A stretch of DNA of 64,000 nucleotides from Desmodesmus armatus (lineage: Eukaryota; Chlorophyta; Chlorophyceae; Sphaeropleales; Scenedesmaceae), in NCBI GenBank assembly GCA_007449985.2, contig VIIQ02000555.1, positions 620,001 to 684,000 on the forward strand, given 5' to 3'. A model generated the notes under the pieces. It searched no databases, was not told the origin of the DNA, and saw only the letters and a program-made list of their open reading frames with translations. The first letter of the stretch is position 1. The number at the start of each line of letters is the position of its first letter. Position numbers and translations under genes: made by a program. Positions 45,691-56,661 of the stretch are shown piece after piece.

Positions 45691-48600
45691 TCAGGACTGC
45701 TGCCGGGTGATCTCCTGTAACACAGCAACCAGCAAACTGCTGTGCTGTGTCTCTGCAGGTGCTGCATCATCACCACCTACCCCTGACACCTCACCACTAC
45801 TACACACACCAGCCTCTGATGCACCCTTTTCCTCACTGGCCTGCTGTATATACGGCTGCTGCTGCTGCTGCTGGGGGTAGACAGCACTGCTGCTGCTGTC
45901 CATAAGACCTGCTCCCACCACCATGTGTGCAGGAGGGTAGGGGGCCATGCCAGGCTGTAGCTGCTGCCAGGGCTGAGGCACATGGGGAGCCAGGCCCCAC
46001 AGACCTAAGCCAGCACCACCAGCCATGCCATGAACAGCATGCAGCTGCTGCCCAGGAGCAACACTGGCTGCCATAGTCCGCCCAGCAGCCGCCTGCTGCT
46101 GTTGTTGCTGTTGCTGGTTGTGCCTTTCAGCGGGTGCAGTGTGACCACTGCTGCTGCTGGCTGTGTGGCTACTTCTGGGTTGGGCAGGTGTGTGGGACTG
46201 TGCCCCTGCAGCCTGCTGCTGCTGCTGCCTGGCGACACTGCTGCCCTGCACACTGCGGCTGCCGTCGGGCTGGGGTGCGTTCCCCTCACCACCACCACCA
46301 CCACCACCACCACCACCACCACCACCACCATCACCACCGCCAGAAGGACGGTCTCGGCCGCTCCCACCACCTGCACTGCTGCTTTCCTGCTGCTGCCGCT
46401 CCGGCTGCCTCTGCCGCGGCTGCTGCTGCTGCTCTGGTGCCGCTGCTCCCGGGGGCTGTGCAGGGGCCTGGTTGGGCGCATTAGGCCCTGGCCAGGGCAC
46501 GATACCCGGCACACCATAGTACAACGTACCCACAGGTATGCCCCAGGAGGGAGGTCCTGCCGCAAAACCCTGCGGCAAGTACCCTGGTGGACCCTTGGCC
46601 ACCTGCCGCTGCCGAGGCTGTTGTTGCTGTTGCTGCTGCTGGTGCGGTGGCGGCTGGTCCTGCTGCTGCTGCTGCAGCTCTGGTGGCTGGGCTTTCTGCT
46701 GCTCCTGAGTCAACTGCTCGCCCTCTTGTTGGTGCTGCTGCTGCCACGGGTCTTGTTGGTGCTGCTGCTGCTGCTGTTGCCAAGGGTCAGGCATGTACCC
46801 AGCCTGGCCCCCCTCATGCTGCAGCTGGCTGAACGGCAGCTCCCCAAACGGGTACCCCTGCGTGTGCTGCTGCTGGTAGTGCATGGCAGGGAAGGGTGCG
46901 TACCCAGGGTGGGGTGCCACAAAGTGCATGCCGGGGTACACAGGTTGCGCCAAGGGTGGCAGCTGTGTTGTCATGTGGCCCTCGATGATAGCAGGCTCAG
47001 GGGCAGCTCTACTGGGAGGGCGAGCAGGAGGCTGCTGCTGCTGCTGACGTGGGCTGCGATCCCCACCAGCCCCATTAGCAGCAGCAGCAGCAGGGGTCTG
47101 GTCTATGCTGGAGGTGGGGCTCTTCTGCTGCCAGAACCAGCTGCTGCTGCTGCTGCTGTTGCTGCCCATGCTTCCTGGCCTGATTGGCTCTGGTGCCTCA
47201 TCAAACACCATGAACTCCCGTGACACAAAGGCGGTGTTGGGAACCATCAGGCGCCGCCTGCCATCCCTGTAGTGCGACCGGGCAGAGGGCAGGTGACAGA
47301 AGGAGTTGATTGTGAGAAAACAAACGGCCAACTCCTGCATAGAGCGCCTGGCCCCCCTTCTTTACCCGTACTGTGCTTCAATTGTGGTTGTGGAAGGGGT
47401 GATGAGCATGTGCCTTGAGGCTGGGCCCTTGGTGATGGACGGATGTGGAAGCGCCTGATCAACCATGTCACTTCCAGGACCTGAGGCGCAGGTGGCATGT
47501 GTGCACATGCCTTTCAATGTGCATCCTGCCAAGCCCCGCATGCATGGTGTGCCTACCCATCCCTGCCCACCAATGCCACACAGTCCCTGTCGTCTCACCT
47601 CAGCACAGTATAGCGGAGATCCACCTTCTCACAAACACCCTCAAACCACCCAGCAGGAGTGCCGCCGCCACTGCTGCCGCTGCTGCCGCTGCTGCCACTG
47701 CTGCCGCTGCTGCCACTGCTGCCGCTGCTGCCACTGCTGCCGCTGCTGCCGCCAGCTGCTGCCGCAGCATCCTGCCGGCCGCCAGCAGCAGCAGAAGAAG
47801 TGTGCTGTGGGCCATAGCTGCTGCTCACCATGGTAGCTGCTGCAGCCATTGAGGCTCCTGCTGGAGTGCTGGAGGCAGCTGCTGCAGCAGCGGAGGCTGT
47901 GCCGCTGCTTGGGACACAGCAGCTGACAGCAATCCTGTCGCCCAGTCGGAAGGGCTGAGCCAACACCAGGAAGAAACCTGTGCAGACAAGCAAGTACAAG
48001 ATAGTATGTGCGCACACCACGCTGTCGCCACAGTATGCCAGCTTGGAGAGCACAAGCGGCTGTTGGCATATGCGATGACAGCAAGCAGCAAACCTTGCTT
48101 GACAACACACCAACCGCCCAGCCGGCAGCCCGTGTTCTTGTTGCACAGCATCCCACAGGACCCCACCCCACCCTACACTGCATCACAACCCACCCCACCG
48201 CACATAGCAACACAGTGGCTGGATGCACTCCCTGTGTCTACACACACACACACTGGCCAGGTGGTTGCAGCTGTATGTACCCATACCATGCTCCACACAC
48301 TGGCCACGTGCTTGCAGCTATATGTACCCACACCATGCTCCTACCTGCTATGAAGTTCTGCAGCAGGTCCCTTGAAGCTATGGCCAGCACCACCCCTGCC
48401 GGCAGCAGCAGTGCGCTGATGTTGATGCCCAGCATGGACAGCACCACTATGCCAGCCAGCAGCAGGGAGGTGCACTCAGTCACCATGCGGGCACCAGCCA
48501 GAGTGCGCAGGTCAATGCGACCCTACAGCAGCAGCAGCAGCAGCAGCACACATACACACATCAGCATGTGGTACAAGCAGGGCATAGGAAAGCAGGGCAC

Positions 48601-51050
48601 TGAGGGCACCAGGTTGCACCTGCCACAACCATGTGCAGCTGTCAATGCACATATCAAAGGGTGATGCCTGACTGAATGCACACGTCCACACAAACAAGCC
48701 AGATAGCTCCCGGTGAGCACGACTCAAGCTGAGTAGTATCAATCAACAGCTGCCACAGCTTTTTGTGACAGCATGTTGCCACACTAGCCGCATGATGCCC
48801 TCAGTAGTACCCACAGCTACCAGTCCACACCAGCTGCGTGAAGTCCTGCTGCACGTTCAGTGAGTGTCGCTGCTGGCTGGTGCATGTGTAAGACACTAAG
48901 CTTGATGACAAGCTGTACAATCATCATGACAGTCAGAAACACTTTCGTGAGGGTGCGTCTAGTGTGTGTCACAACCATGTGCAGCTGTCAATGCGCATAT
49001 CAAAAAATGATGCCTGACTGAATGGACCGGGCCAAAACAAACATGCCATGTAGCTCTCAGTGGAAACGACTAGAGATGGGTGGTACCCACAGCTGCCGAA
49101 GCGTTTTTGACACTACGTTGCCACACGAGCTGCATGAAGCCCTGCAGTAGCACCCACAGCTACCAGTCCACACTAGCTGCGTGAAGCCCTGCTGCACATT
49201 CAGTGAGTGTCACTATTGGTTGGTGCATGTGCCCACCTGTTTGCACAGCACCACCCATGTTGTCTGTATCACGTTTGTGAAGAACCACAGCACCCACAGC
49301 AGCACCACCATGAGGCCCAGGCGGGGGATGATGAAGCTGGCATTGGCTTTGATGCTGTTCATCATCATCCCTGGCAGGCACCACCGTGCAGCACACAGCA
49401 CAACACAGCACAGCACAGCACAGCAGCAACGTCAGAAGCCCTCACAAGTGCGCATTGGAGCAGTGCTTGGCAAACAAGCAATCACAGGTGCACTGACAGG
49501 GTGACACACACAGCTGTTGTAGCAACCTGCAATGTGATGTAATCAAGAGGTAATGTAATGCAGCAACTGCAATGCCCTCCCTACAGGCCGGCACTGCTGG
49601 AACCATAATGTTGGACACAAGCATGAGCATGGTGACGATGCATCTGCTGACTTGTCAAACCCTGGCGCTGTTGCTGGTGCTGTTGCTGCTGCGCCCCACC
49701 TGTTCCCAGCAGCAGTGGTGCCAGCATGGGGAGGCTGATGGTGCTGGCTATGGCACCTCCCTGGGCCAGTAGCAGCGCAGCTATGGCTGGCAACCGCACA
49801 CTCCAGTTAGCAATGGAGGCAGTGATGCGGATTGACTGGGGGAGCAGCAGCACGCGTTTGTTGCAGACAACAGACAAGCAGTTGGGGGTACCCTATGATT
49901 TGCAATTGTGTGAGATGTCACCAGTTGGTGATCACTTGAGCTTGCCTGGCCTGTGTTGCAGTGCCGTGTGAGTGACACGTAGCATTTGCTTTGACGGTGC
50001 ATGGGGGTTGTTGCCCACCACAAGCACTCGCCATGACCAATACTTGCAAGTCCAGGTAGGCATGCGGTCTCAAGGCAGGACCCTGGTCAGGGTGTGCATT
50101 CGCATTGTCAGTGATGACACCCGCTGGCATGTGCAGTAACAGCCAAGGTTTTTGTGTGAAGTCACCTAAAACCTAGACCCCAAACCTTAAAACATACCTT
50201 CACCACAGGCCGCTCCCACAGGTAGTGCAGGCGTTCCCAAAAGCCTTGTGGCAGCTGTGTCGCCTGCAGCAGCAGCAACGTGCACTTGTCAACCTTCAAC
50301 ACACATTGGAACAGGCCAACACTGCTATCACGATGTGACTTGACACAAGGTTGACGTTAGAAACAAGGTGACTAGCCGCTGCAAGGATACAGTCTGCAGT
50401 GCAGCGCTTCCTGCACTCACCCATTTGTCCACTTGTGCTCTTGCCCTCACTGGGTTTGTCTGTGTGAGGGGCTGTACAATGAAGAGGCCTAGGGAGAAGA
50501 AAGGTGACAGCAGCTGCATGATGACTGACAGCAGGGCCATCCAGCCTGCCACAAAGAGGCCAACGATGCCGCCACCAGCCTCGGGGTGATCCTGCTGCGG
50601 CCTAGCAGCTGACTGCTGCCCACTGCTGCCTGCACACCAAGGCATCAAGATGAAGCAGAGAGGGTGAGACAGTCAAGTGATTCAAATGTCTGAGGGTCAT
50701 GACAGGCTGCCTCTCTGCATGTTGTCGTTGTTGAGCAGGGTGAGGACTGGGAAGGGCAGTGTCGCATGCAACATTGTGAGCCCAAACAAGAAGGGCCAAA
50801 CTTTGAAGGGCTTACCTTCTTGTGGTGCTGCAGACGTGCTGCCCTCTGCATCATCGAAGTCATCAGAGTCCAAGGGGCTCCATCGCTCTTTCTGCTGCTG
50901 CATTGCCGCTGCCCGCTGGGTGCCTCTCTCATGCTGCCTGCTCCTGACTGGTGCCGCCTTGCTGTGCCGCTGCAGCCTTGTGCCCAAGGCCACCAGCCTG
51001 GCGATAGTGCCTCTGGGCTGGAGGGCAGCCTTGGAGCTGCATTGCCGCAT
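45691..51050 (-). CDS. MscS-like mechanosensitive channel with long Gln-rich tail
   Basis: Eight exons, 51050-50816, 50629-50421, 50263-50198, 49835-49700, 49370-49237, 48522-48345, 47977-47599, 47266-45691, give 970 residues. The N-terminus is Arg/Ser-rich and transit-like. Four hydrophobic segments lie in exons 2, 4, 5 and 6; the last, ending GVVLAIASRDLLQNFIAG, is the pore helix/linker of MscS. The beta domain begins PFRLGDRIAVS, is interrupted by a ~100-residue Ala/Ser insert with an SSG repeat, and resumes with VDLRYTVLRDGRRRLMVPNTAF, the counterpart of the MscS strand that ends in a PN motif. The remaining ~500 residues are Gln/Pro/Gly-rich with long Gln runs and a run of 14 Gly. Channel role and plastid envelope location are inferred from plant MSL2/3 and algal MSC1. 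Confidence 0.88.
47661..47760 (-). repeat. Coding minisatellite encoding SSG repeats in MscS-like gene
   Basis: An 18-base unit (GCCGCTGCTGCCACTGCT) is repeated about five times within exon 7 and encodes alternating Ser-Ser-Gly inside the beta domain. Confidence 0.9.
48526..48548. repeat. (CAG)n at the acceptor of MscS-like exon 6
   Basis: Seven to eight units, (CTG)n on the sense strand, directly before the TGTAG acceptor (AG at 48523-48524). Confidence 0.85.
48624..49231. repeat. 265-bp tandem duplication in MscS-like intron 5
   Basis: Copy A (48624-48888) and copy B (48970-49231) share CACAACCATGTGCAGCTGTC, ATGCCTGACTGAATG, GTTGCCACAC, CACAGCTACCAGTCCACA and TCAGTGAGTGTC in order, offset by about 345 bases. 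Copy B abuts the donor end of exon 5 (49237). Confidence 0.88.
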
Positions 51051-51524
51051 GGCAAGACAGTGTTCAAGGATGTTTTGAACTTTGAATCACCATGGCGTTT
51101 CTGCTGCTAACGCTCACAAGGCTGGCGTGCAGCTGACGAACCGTCACGAGGTGCGCAATCCAATGTGTAGTGTGCTAAAATGGAAGACAGCAGGCAGCCT
51201 ACACAGTTTGGGCCTGCGAACTACAAACGTCCAGGGGAGGATCGCTAAGCAGAACGGCAGAAAACGTTTGCAACCATACAGATCTTGTAAGAGCACACCA
51301 ACCAGTGTGGAAGCGCGGAACAGGCGTAATTTCAAACAACTATGTCTGTTGAACTTCCATTCCAGCCTGTCACGTACGAAGGCAACGCGAAGGCAAGCGG
51401 GAGCACAAACACATTACGACAATCATAGCATTACCTGTGTGCAAATCATCACTGCTGCTGCGGTACTGCTGCTGTGCTGTGTGACACTGCTGCTGGTGTG
51501 GTCCTCACTTCACTTGGAGCAGTA
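51051..51524. promoter_or_regulatory. Divergent upstream region, MscS-like / MetAP B
   Basis: There are 474 bases between the start codons. An in-frame upstream ATG for MetAP B at 51474 would shorten it. No element could be assigned. Confidence 0.45.
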
Positions 51525-54051
51525 ATGCAAGCAGCTGCGAGCATGCTGCAGAGCAGCTCATCTATGCTGCAACCCTTCCAAAGCTGCCCGGTGCAGCAGC
51601 TTCAGCGGTGCAGATGTGTGCAGGTGCATGCAGCAAAGGGGTTTGGCACAGTGGCACGCAAGGGCTTTGGGATACTCAAGAAGCAGGACTTTTGGGGGTG
51701 AGTGAGTGCGTTGTCTTCTGCTGTACATGCACCTGTGTACTGCAGCATCACACCATGCAATGCCAAGTACGGGATGTGTGGTAGATGTTTCCCCATGGCA
51801 CTGGACTCCGTGCCGTACTGTCGGTTGACGAGCCTGGAGATGTGGAAGCATTATACAAATTGGCCAGCAGTGAAGCAGCTGCATTTATCAGAGTATGGTC
51901 CCACTGTCTGCTTCAGCAGCAGCCTGCAGCACTGAGCAGTGAGTGCAGCTTGAGCAGTGTGAGAGTGCATTGCGCTTGTCTTCTGCGTGCTGTTTGTCTG
52001 CAGGGGCCGCACCCCTCTGCAGCCCTTGGAGATCACCCCCATGCGTCCAGTGCCCCCAGCCATACAGCGGCCACCCTATGCAGACTCGGGCAAACTGCCA
52101 GATGTAGACCGCAAGCCACAAGTGCACAATGCACAGGTATGGACAGCTCAAGCAGCGAAGCGGGGTAGGGGAGGGTGGGAGGAGGGGCAAGGGAGTAGAG
52201 GCTCATGGCAACTGCGCTACAGCAGGAATGCATGGGGCTCATCTTGATGGCCTGCAGTGTACAACAGCAGTGGCGTATAAAGCCACCGGCTGTCAGCTGA
52301 CAGCAACGCACAAGGTTTTGGCTTGTTGTACAGTTCAGTACAGTACAGTACCAAACTAACGACGCTCTCTCAGTCTGCTCTTCTGCAATTTGGTTTGGAG
52401 GGGCTTCCTGTTTGCAGCTAAGTGTGGCCAGCACGTCAGTCAGGGGCTGGAAGTGTTCGGCTCGAAAGCTTTTTTGAATTGTATGCTGTGTGGTGCTGTG
52501 CTGCAGGGGGTTGAGCGCATGCGTGCCTCCTGCAAGCTTGCTGCTCAGGTCCTGCAGCATGCAGGGACCCTGGTCAAGCCTGGTTTCACCACAGATGAGA
52601 TAGACCAGGCAGTGCATGACATGATTGTGGCAGCAGGCGCGTACCCCTCACCACTCAACTATGGCAAGTTCCCCAAGAGTGTGTGCACGAGTGTAAATGA
52701 GGTCATGTGTCATGGCATTCCTGACAGCAGGTGAGGCAGAGAGTGAGGGCCCCTCACTCAAGGGTATGGGAAGCGGAGGGGGTGGCCTGGGGGGGGGGGC
52801 ATTACCAGTAGCTGGGGTGGGGGGTTTACATGCACTGCAAGCATCACAGCCAGGCTGCGATGACCCCACCACATTATATCAAGCATGCTTTCTGGACGAG
52901 GAAAGACCAAGGCGTCATCTGCTAATTTTCAAATGCCCCAAATCTATGCTGTGCATCAGCTGATGTCGCTGATGCCAACCGCCGCCGCCTTCACCGCTGC
53001 TGCTGCTGTTGCTGCTTCATCAGGCCGCTGCGTGAGGGTGACGTGATCAACATTGATGTGACCGTCTTCCTCAACGGCTACCACGGGGACACCTCACGCA
53101 CCTTCTTTGTGGGCAAGCCTGCCCCCCACGTAAAGCGGCTGGTAGAGGCAAACGAGGAGGCACTGCAGGAAGCAATCAAGGTAGGGTCGGATCTCCTCGG
53201 CTGAGTTGTGTGTGGCCAGCGGGTGGGGTGCCCCCCCCCCCCCCCCGCGCCCCGCGGGCAAACCTTCAAAAAGAACCAGGTAGGGCTGCAGGCACATCCC
53301 CACATTGACGTTGGTACAGTCGCGGCTTTGTGTGAGGCTTGTGACGGCAGTGTGTCAATGCGACTGCAATGGGTGTCATGAGGCTGGGGGCCTGGGTGTC
53401 ATGCTGACTGCACAGTCACGGGGTGAGGTTCATCAGCGCGTCAGATAGAGACTCAGTGCATTCAGATCCGCCAACCTTGCTCTTGCTGGCGCCCTGTTTG
53501 CTGTTGTCGGCCCCGGTTGCTTTGTCTACATGCCCTGTTGATACCGCTCAAGTCTGCCTCTCCTGCCTGCTGTATGGTTACTGGTCCGCCTGCAGATCTG
53601 CGCCCCCGGTGTGCCTGTCAGCCGCATTGGTGAGGTGTGCCAGGCAGTGGCACAGAAGCACAAGCTGACTGTGGTGCGGGACTTCATTGGGCACGGCGTG
53701 GGCACCGTGTTCCATGCAAAGCCGCATGTCTTCCACACAAAGAACAATGAGCCCGGCACCATGCAGGTAAGCTAGTTGAGGACCAGCAACCGCAGCAAAA
53801 TCTTATAAGTTTCAGTTGGCTGCACATGCAGCTGCCCCAGAATCCCTGCTGGAGAATCGCTGGTTGTACGAGGTGGCGGCACCACCTGCCATCTATGAAT
53901 GTCACTCCGAACAGCATGCCTGGTACCACCAGCAGTTGCTTTGACTATGTACACTCGACAGCAAGGGAGCACTGACACCGCATGTTGTCAGACACTTACT
54001 TGGAGAACAGCAGACCAGCGTGTAGGTGTGCCAACAGTGACGTCTGGAATG

Positions 54052-54150
<99 letters not shown>

Positions 54151-54320
54151 AGGTCAACCAAACCTTCACCATTGAGCCCATCTTTGTTGAGGGCAGCAGC
54201 AAAATCAAGATGTGGAGGGACGACTGGACAGCTACAACCGTTGATGGCGGCTTGGCAGTGCAGTGTGAACACACAGTGCTCATCACTGCAGATGGGGCTG
54301 AAATCCTTACGGTGGCTTGA
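51525..54320 (+). CDS. Organellar type I methionine aminopeptidase B
   Basis: Six exons, 51525-51697, 52004-52136, 52507-52730, 53024-53180, 53596-53766 and 54153-54320, join to 341 residues. After a Gln/Ser/Arg leader (transit-like) comes [20 protein letters not shown], typical of plant organellar MAP1 proteins. Metal ligands: Asp188 and Asp199 in [15 protein letters not shown], His262 in [12 protein letters not shown], Glu294 in TFTIEPIF and Glu325 in VQCEHTVLI. It closely follows the bacterial/organellar MetAP1 pattern. Intron positions differ from those of MetAP A, so the two are old paralogues rather than a recent local duplication. The last intron carries a (GT)45 repeat up to its acceptor. 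The start could also be the upstream in-frame Met at 51474. Confidence 0.95.
54057..54146 (+). repeat. (GT)45 microsatellite at the acceptor of MetAP B exon 6
   Basis: Forty-five GT units end five bases before the TTTGCAG acceptor (AG at 54151-54152) of the last exon. Confidence 0.95.
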
Positions 54321-55033
54321 AGTGCCAATAGCCGTAGGTGATGTTGCCCAAACACAAAGTGTGACCTCAGCCAGCTGCTGAACAAGCAGTGATGGTGTGA
54401 CCCGAACTTGCGCGTGCGTGTTTTGCACTTGTCGCCTGACAAGGCTGCTTGCGTGAAGGCTTGTAACAATGTACCAGCTGCATTGACTGGCCAAGCGCAC
54501 AGCATATGTCAGTGAGTTACAAAGGGAGGGAGGGGAACTGGCAGTCCCTACTCAGGATCCAGCTGCATGCACCAACAACCTGCAGGAAGGTTCTGCAGAT
54601 GTGCATGCACTGCAGAACTACTAGCCCGTTCTGTCAATGTCTAGTATGTGCAGGTGCTGCTTGAAGCACCGTACACCACCTCACCAAGCAACACAACATA
54701 TGCTGCCCACACAGCATAACTTGCTGTCAAACCTGGTCAAACCGATTCATGCTGTGCTGGAGTCGGCACAAGGTGAACAATACGGAATTAGTCATGGGTA
54801 TGTGTCAGGAGTCGGTACAACGTCAGTACATATTCAGACTCCTTGGGGCTGTATCAGAAGACAAAAGTGCATCAAAAAGGAAACAAAGGGATATGTACTG
54901 CAGAGTCAGAAGCAGCCCAGATCCCGTGTAATCCACCTGCAGCTGCTTGCGGGAACTTGCACTCAGGCATGACTGAGTCATAGGAACAGGCACAGGACAC
55001 AAATGCGGGCTGGCACACGGCCTTCACAATACA
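54321..55033. other. Convergent intergenic region MetAP B / FOR20
   Basis: It holds two 3' UTRs. No supported ORF, RNA gene or repeat was seen beyond the poly(A) signal. Confidence 0.5.
54462..54466 (+). terminator. TGTAA polyadenylation signal, MetAP B
   Basis: TGTAA 142 bases after the stop. Confidence 0.45.
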
Positions 55034-56299
55034 TCACTCATGTGTGCTCTGTGACAGTGAGCTCAAGGACTGCATGTCAGACAGGTCTGAGCCAACACTC
55101 TTCAGCGCCAGCTGCTGCGGCTGTGCTGCTGCTGGTGGCAGCCTGCCTGCTGCTGTTGCACCCTCTAGCTGCCTTGCCTGCTGCTGCTGCTGCTGTATCT
55201 GGCTGCTGCTGCTTGCGCCAGCCTGCTGCTGCTGCTGCTGCTGCTGTGCCCTGCTTGAAGAGCCTTGCTGCTTCTGTGCCACTAGATGGTACAAGAGGGG
55301 CCTGCAGCAGGAGGGTGATCAAGGTGCCTGTTTGTCAGCATGGTCCCATTGCAATGCCCTGCTGCTGGATGTGCACAAGGTGATCGTGCTGTACTGTCTG
55401 CACCAGCCAGAAAAGCCTACAGCTCAGGTGTTGGCTGGTCATGCGTTTTCAATGTCTGCCTGCAGCGCCCTGAATGGTTGACCACCAACAGTACGCTGCC
55501 ATGACTCACAGCTGTTGCGCTGGCGGTTTGTCCTCGACCTTGAGCTTCCTTGCCTGCAGAGACAGACAGACAGTCAGATGTCAAACCAGCTTTCAAAAGG
55601 TGCTGACAGCTGCGGAGCAACAAGCAGATACTGGTTAGTGAGTTGTGGGCCCTGCCTGCACCTCCCACCTCCTCACCAGGAACTCTCGATCAAACGGCCT
55701 GGCTGCAGGCTGGCCACTCTCTGCGGCAAACAGAAGGGACATTACATGTGAGTCCAACCACATTATGTTGGTGTGCACCATGAACAGCAGACGTGGCCAC
55801 ATATAAACTGCTGCCCGATTCTAGTTGCATCTGCAGCAACACCCCCCAGGACCAGGCCGCTGCCACACCTGGTATGAACACTGACAAGGTGTCTCGCAGC
55901 CCATGCCACACGAGGTACTCCCTGATGAGCTCGTTGATGATGAGAGTTTCATCACAAGGCTCTGGACGCGGTCCCTCCTGCAAGACATACACATGCAGCA
56001 TCAGTCGTGCACAGTCGCAACTTTGAATTCAGCTTCGAAGCTTTTGCAGGACGCCTAGTGCTGGCGTCATGAAACGGAGGCTTACCTCTGCTGCAAGAAG
56101 CACGTTGAATATCTGGCTCCTCACGTTTGCTTGCAGCTGAGGCAGGAGGCCTTTCTTCTGGAGTGCATCCTTGACAGCTGCAGCAGCACAACAGAACGCT
56201 CCTGCCTTACATCCAAGACAGCTGCATCAGCTGTCAGGCGCAGCAGCCAGACATACTGAACATAGCCGCACCATCTTTCAGCTCCGCAACAGAGCCCAT
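55034..56299 (-). CDS. FOR20: FOR20/FOPNL (CEP20) centriole and basal-body protein with LisH motif
   Basis: Six exons, 56299-56272, 56177-56086, 55977-55869, 55720-55677, 55553-55510 and 55301-55034, give 194 residues. It begins MGSVAELKDAVKDALQKKGL, continues with VRSQIFNVL, then the LisH motif LIINELIREYL (about 52-62), FIPESGQPAARPFDREFL and LPLLYHLV, the order and spacing of animal FOR20. The tail is Gln/Ser-rich and then Ser-rich (SDLSDMQSLSSLSQS). FOR20 localises to centrioles and basal bodies and is needed for basal-body docking and cilium formation in ciliates and animals. The junction of exons 5 and 6 is supported by a perfect GTGAGT donor and by the conserved PLLY restart; reading through would end at a TGA at once. 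Confidence 0.92.
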
Positions 56300-56661
56300 G
56301 GCCGCAGCAAGCTGATGTTTGGGTGGTCCCTAGATGTGCTTCTGTGTGTCCTTCTGTCGTTTGATCGAAGCTGGGCTGCTGCTTGAGGCCTTTGGTGTGG
56401 TAACACAATGATGCTTATGAATACGGTCCGAATGACTTTGCAACCTTCTCCTGCCAGCCTGTCCGAGTTCAAACTTTACTCATCTGACGTGACACGTTGG
56501 ATTGAGCAGGGATTGAGATTTCCCTGGCAGTCTGCTACAGTGTTATGTTGTGCCGCAAAATCAGGACGTTGCTGCGCAAGCTTCGACTGTAGTCAGTGAT
56601 CTGTTGCAGTTGGCCTGTTGCATGGCTTTGTGTCTTGGTGGTTTGCTGCCAGACAGCTGAG
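56300..56661. promoter_or_regulatory. Divergent upstream region, FOR20 / CGLD27
   Basis: There are 362 bases between the start codons, with no other gene. No specific element could be assigned. Confidence 0.5.

Noticed and set aside
46030..47223. Long + strand ORF of 397 codons, rich in Leu
   Set aside because: It is the antisense shadow of the Gln-rich tail of the MscS-like gene; CAG repeats read as CTG give poly-Leu. The - strand has splice-consistent, domain-bearing coding.
53996..54505. ORFs with poly-His-Thr and poly-Cys-Val stretches
   Set aside because: They are translations of the (GT)45 microsatellite within an intron.
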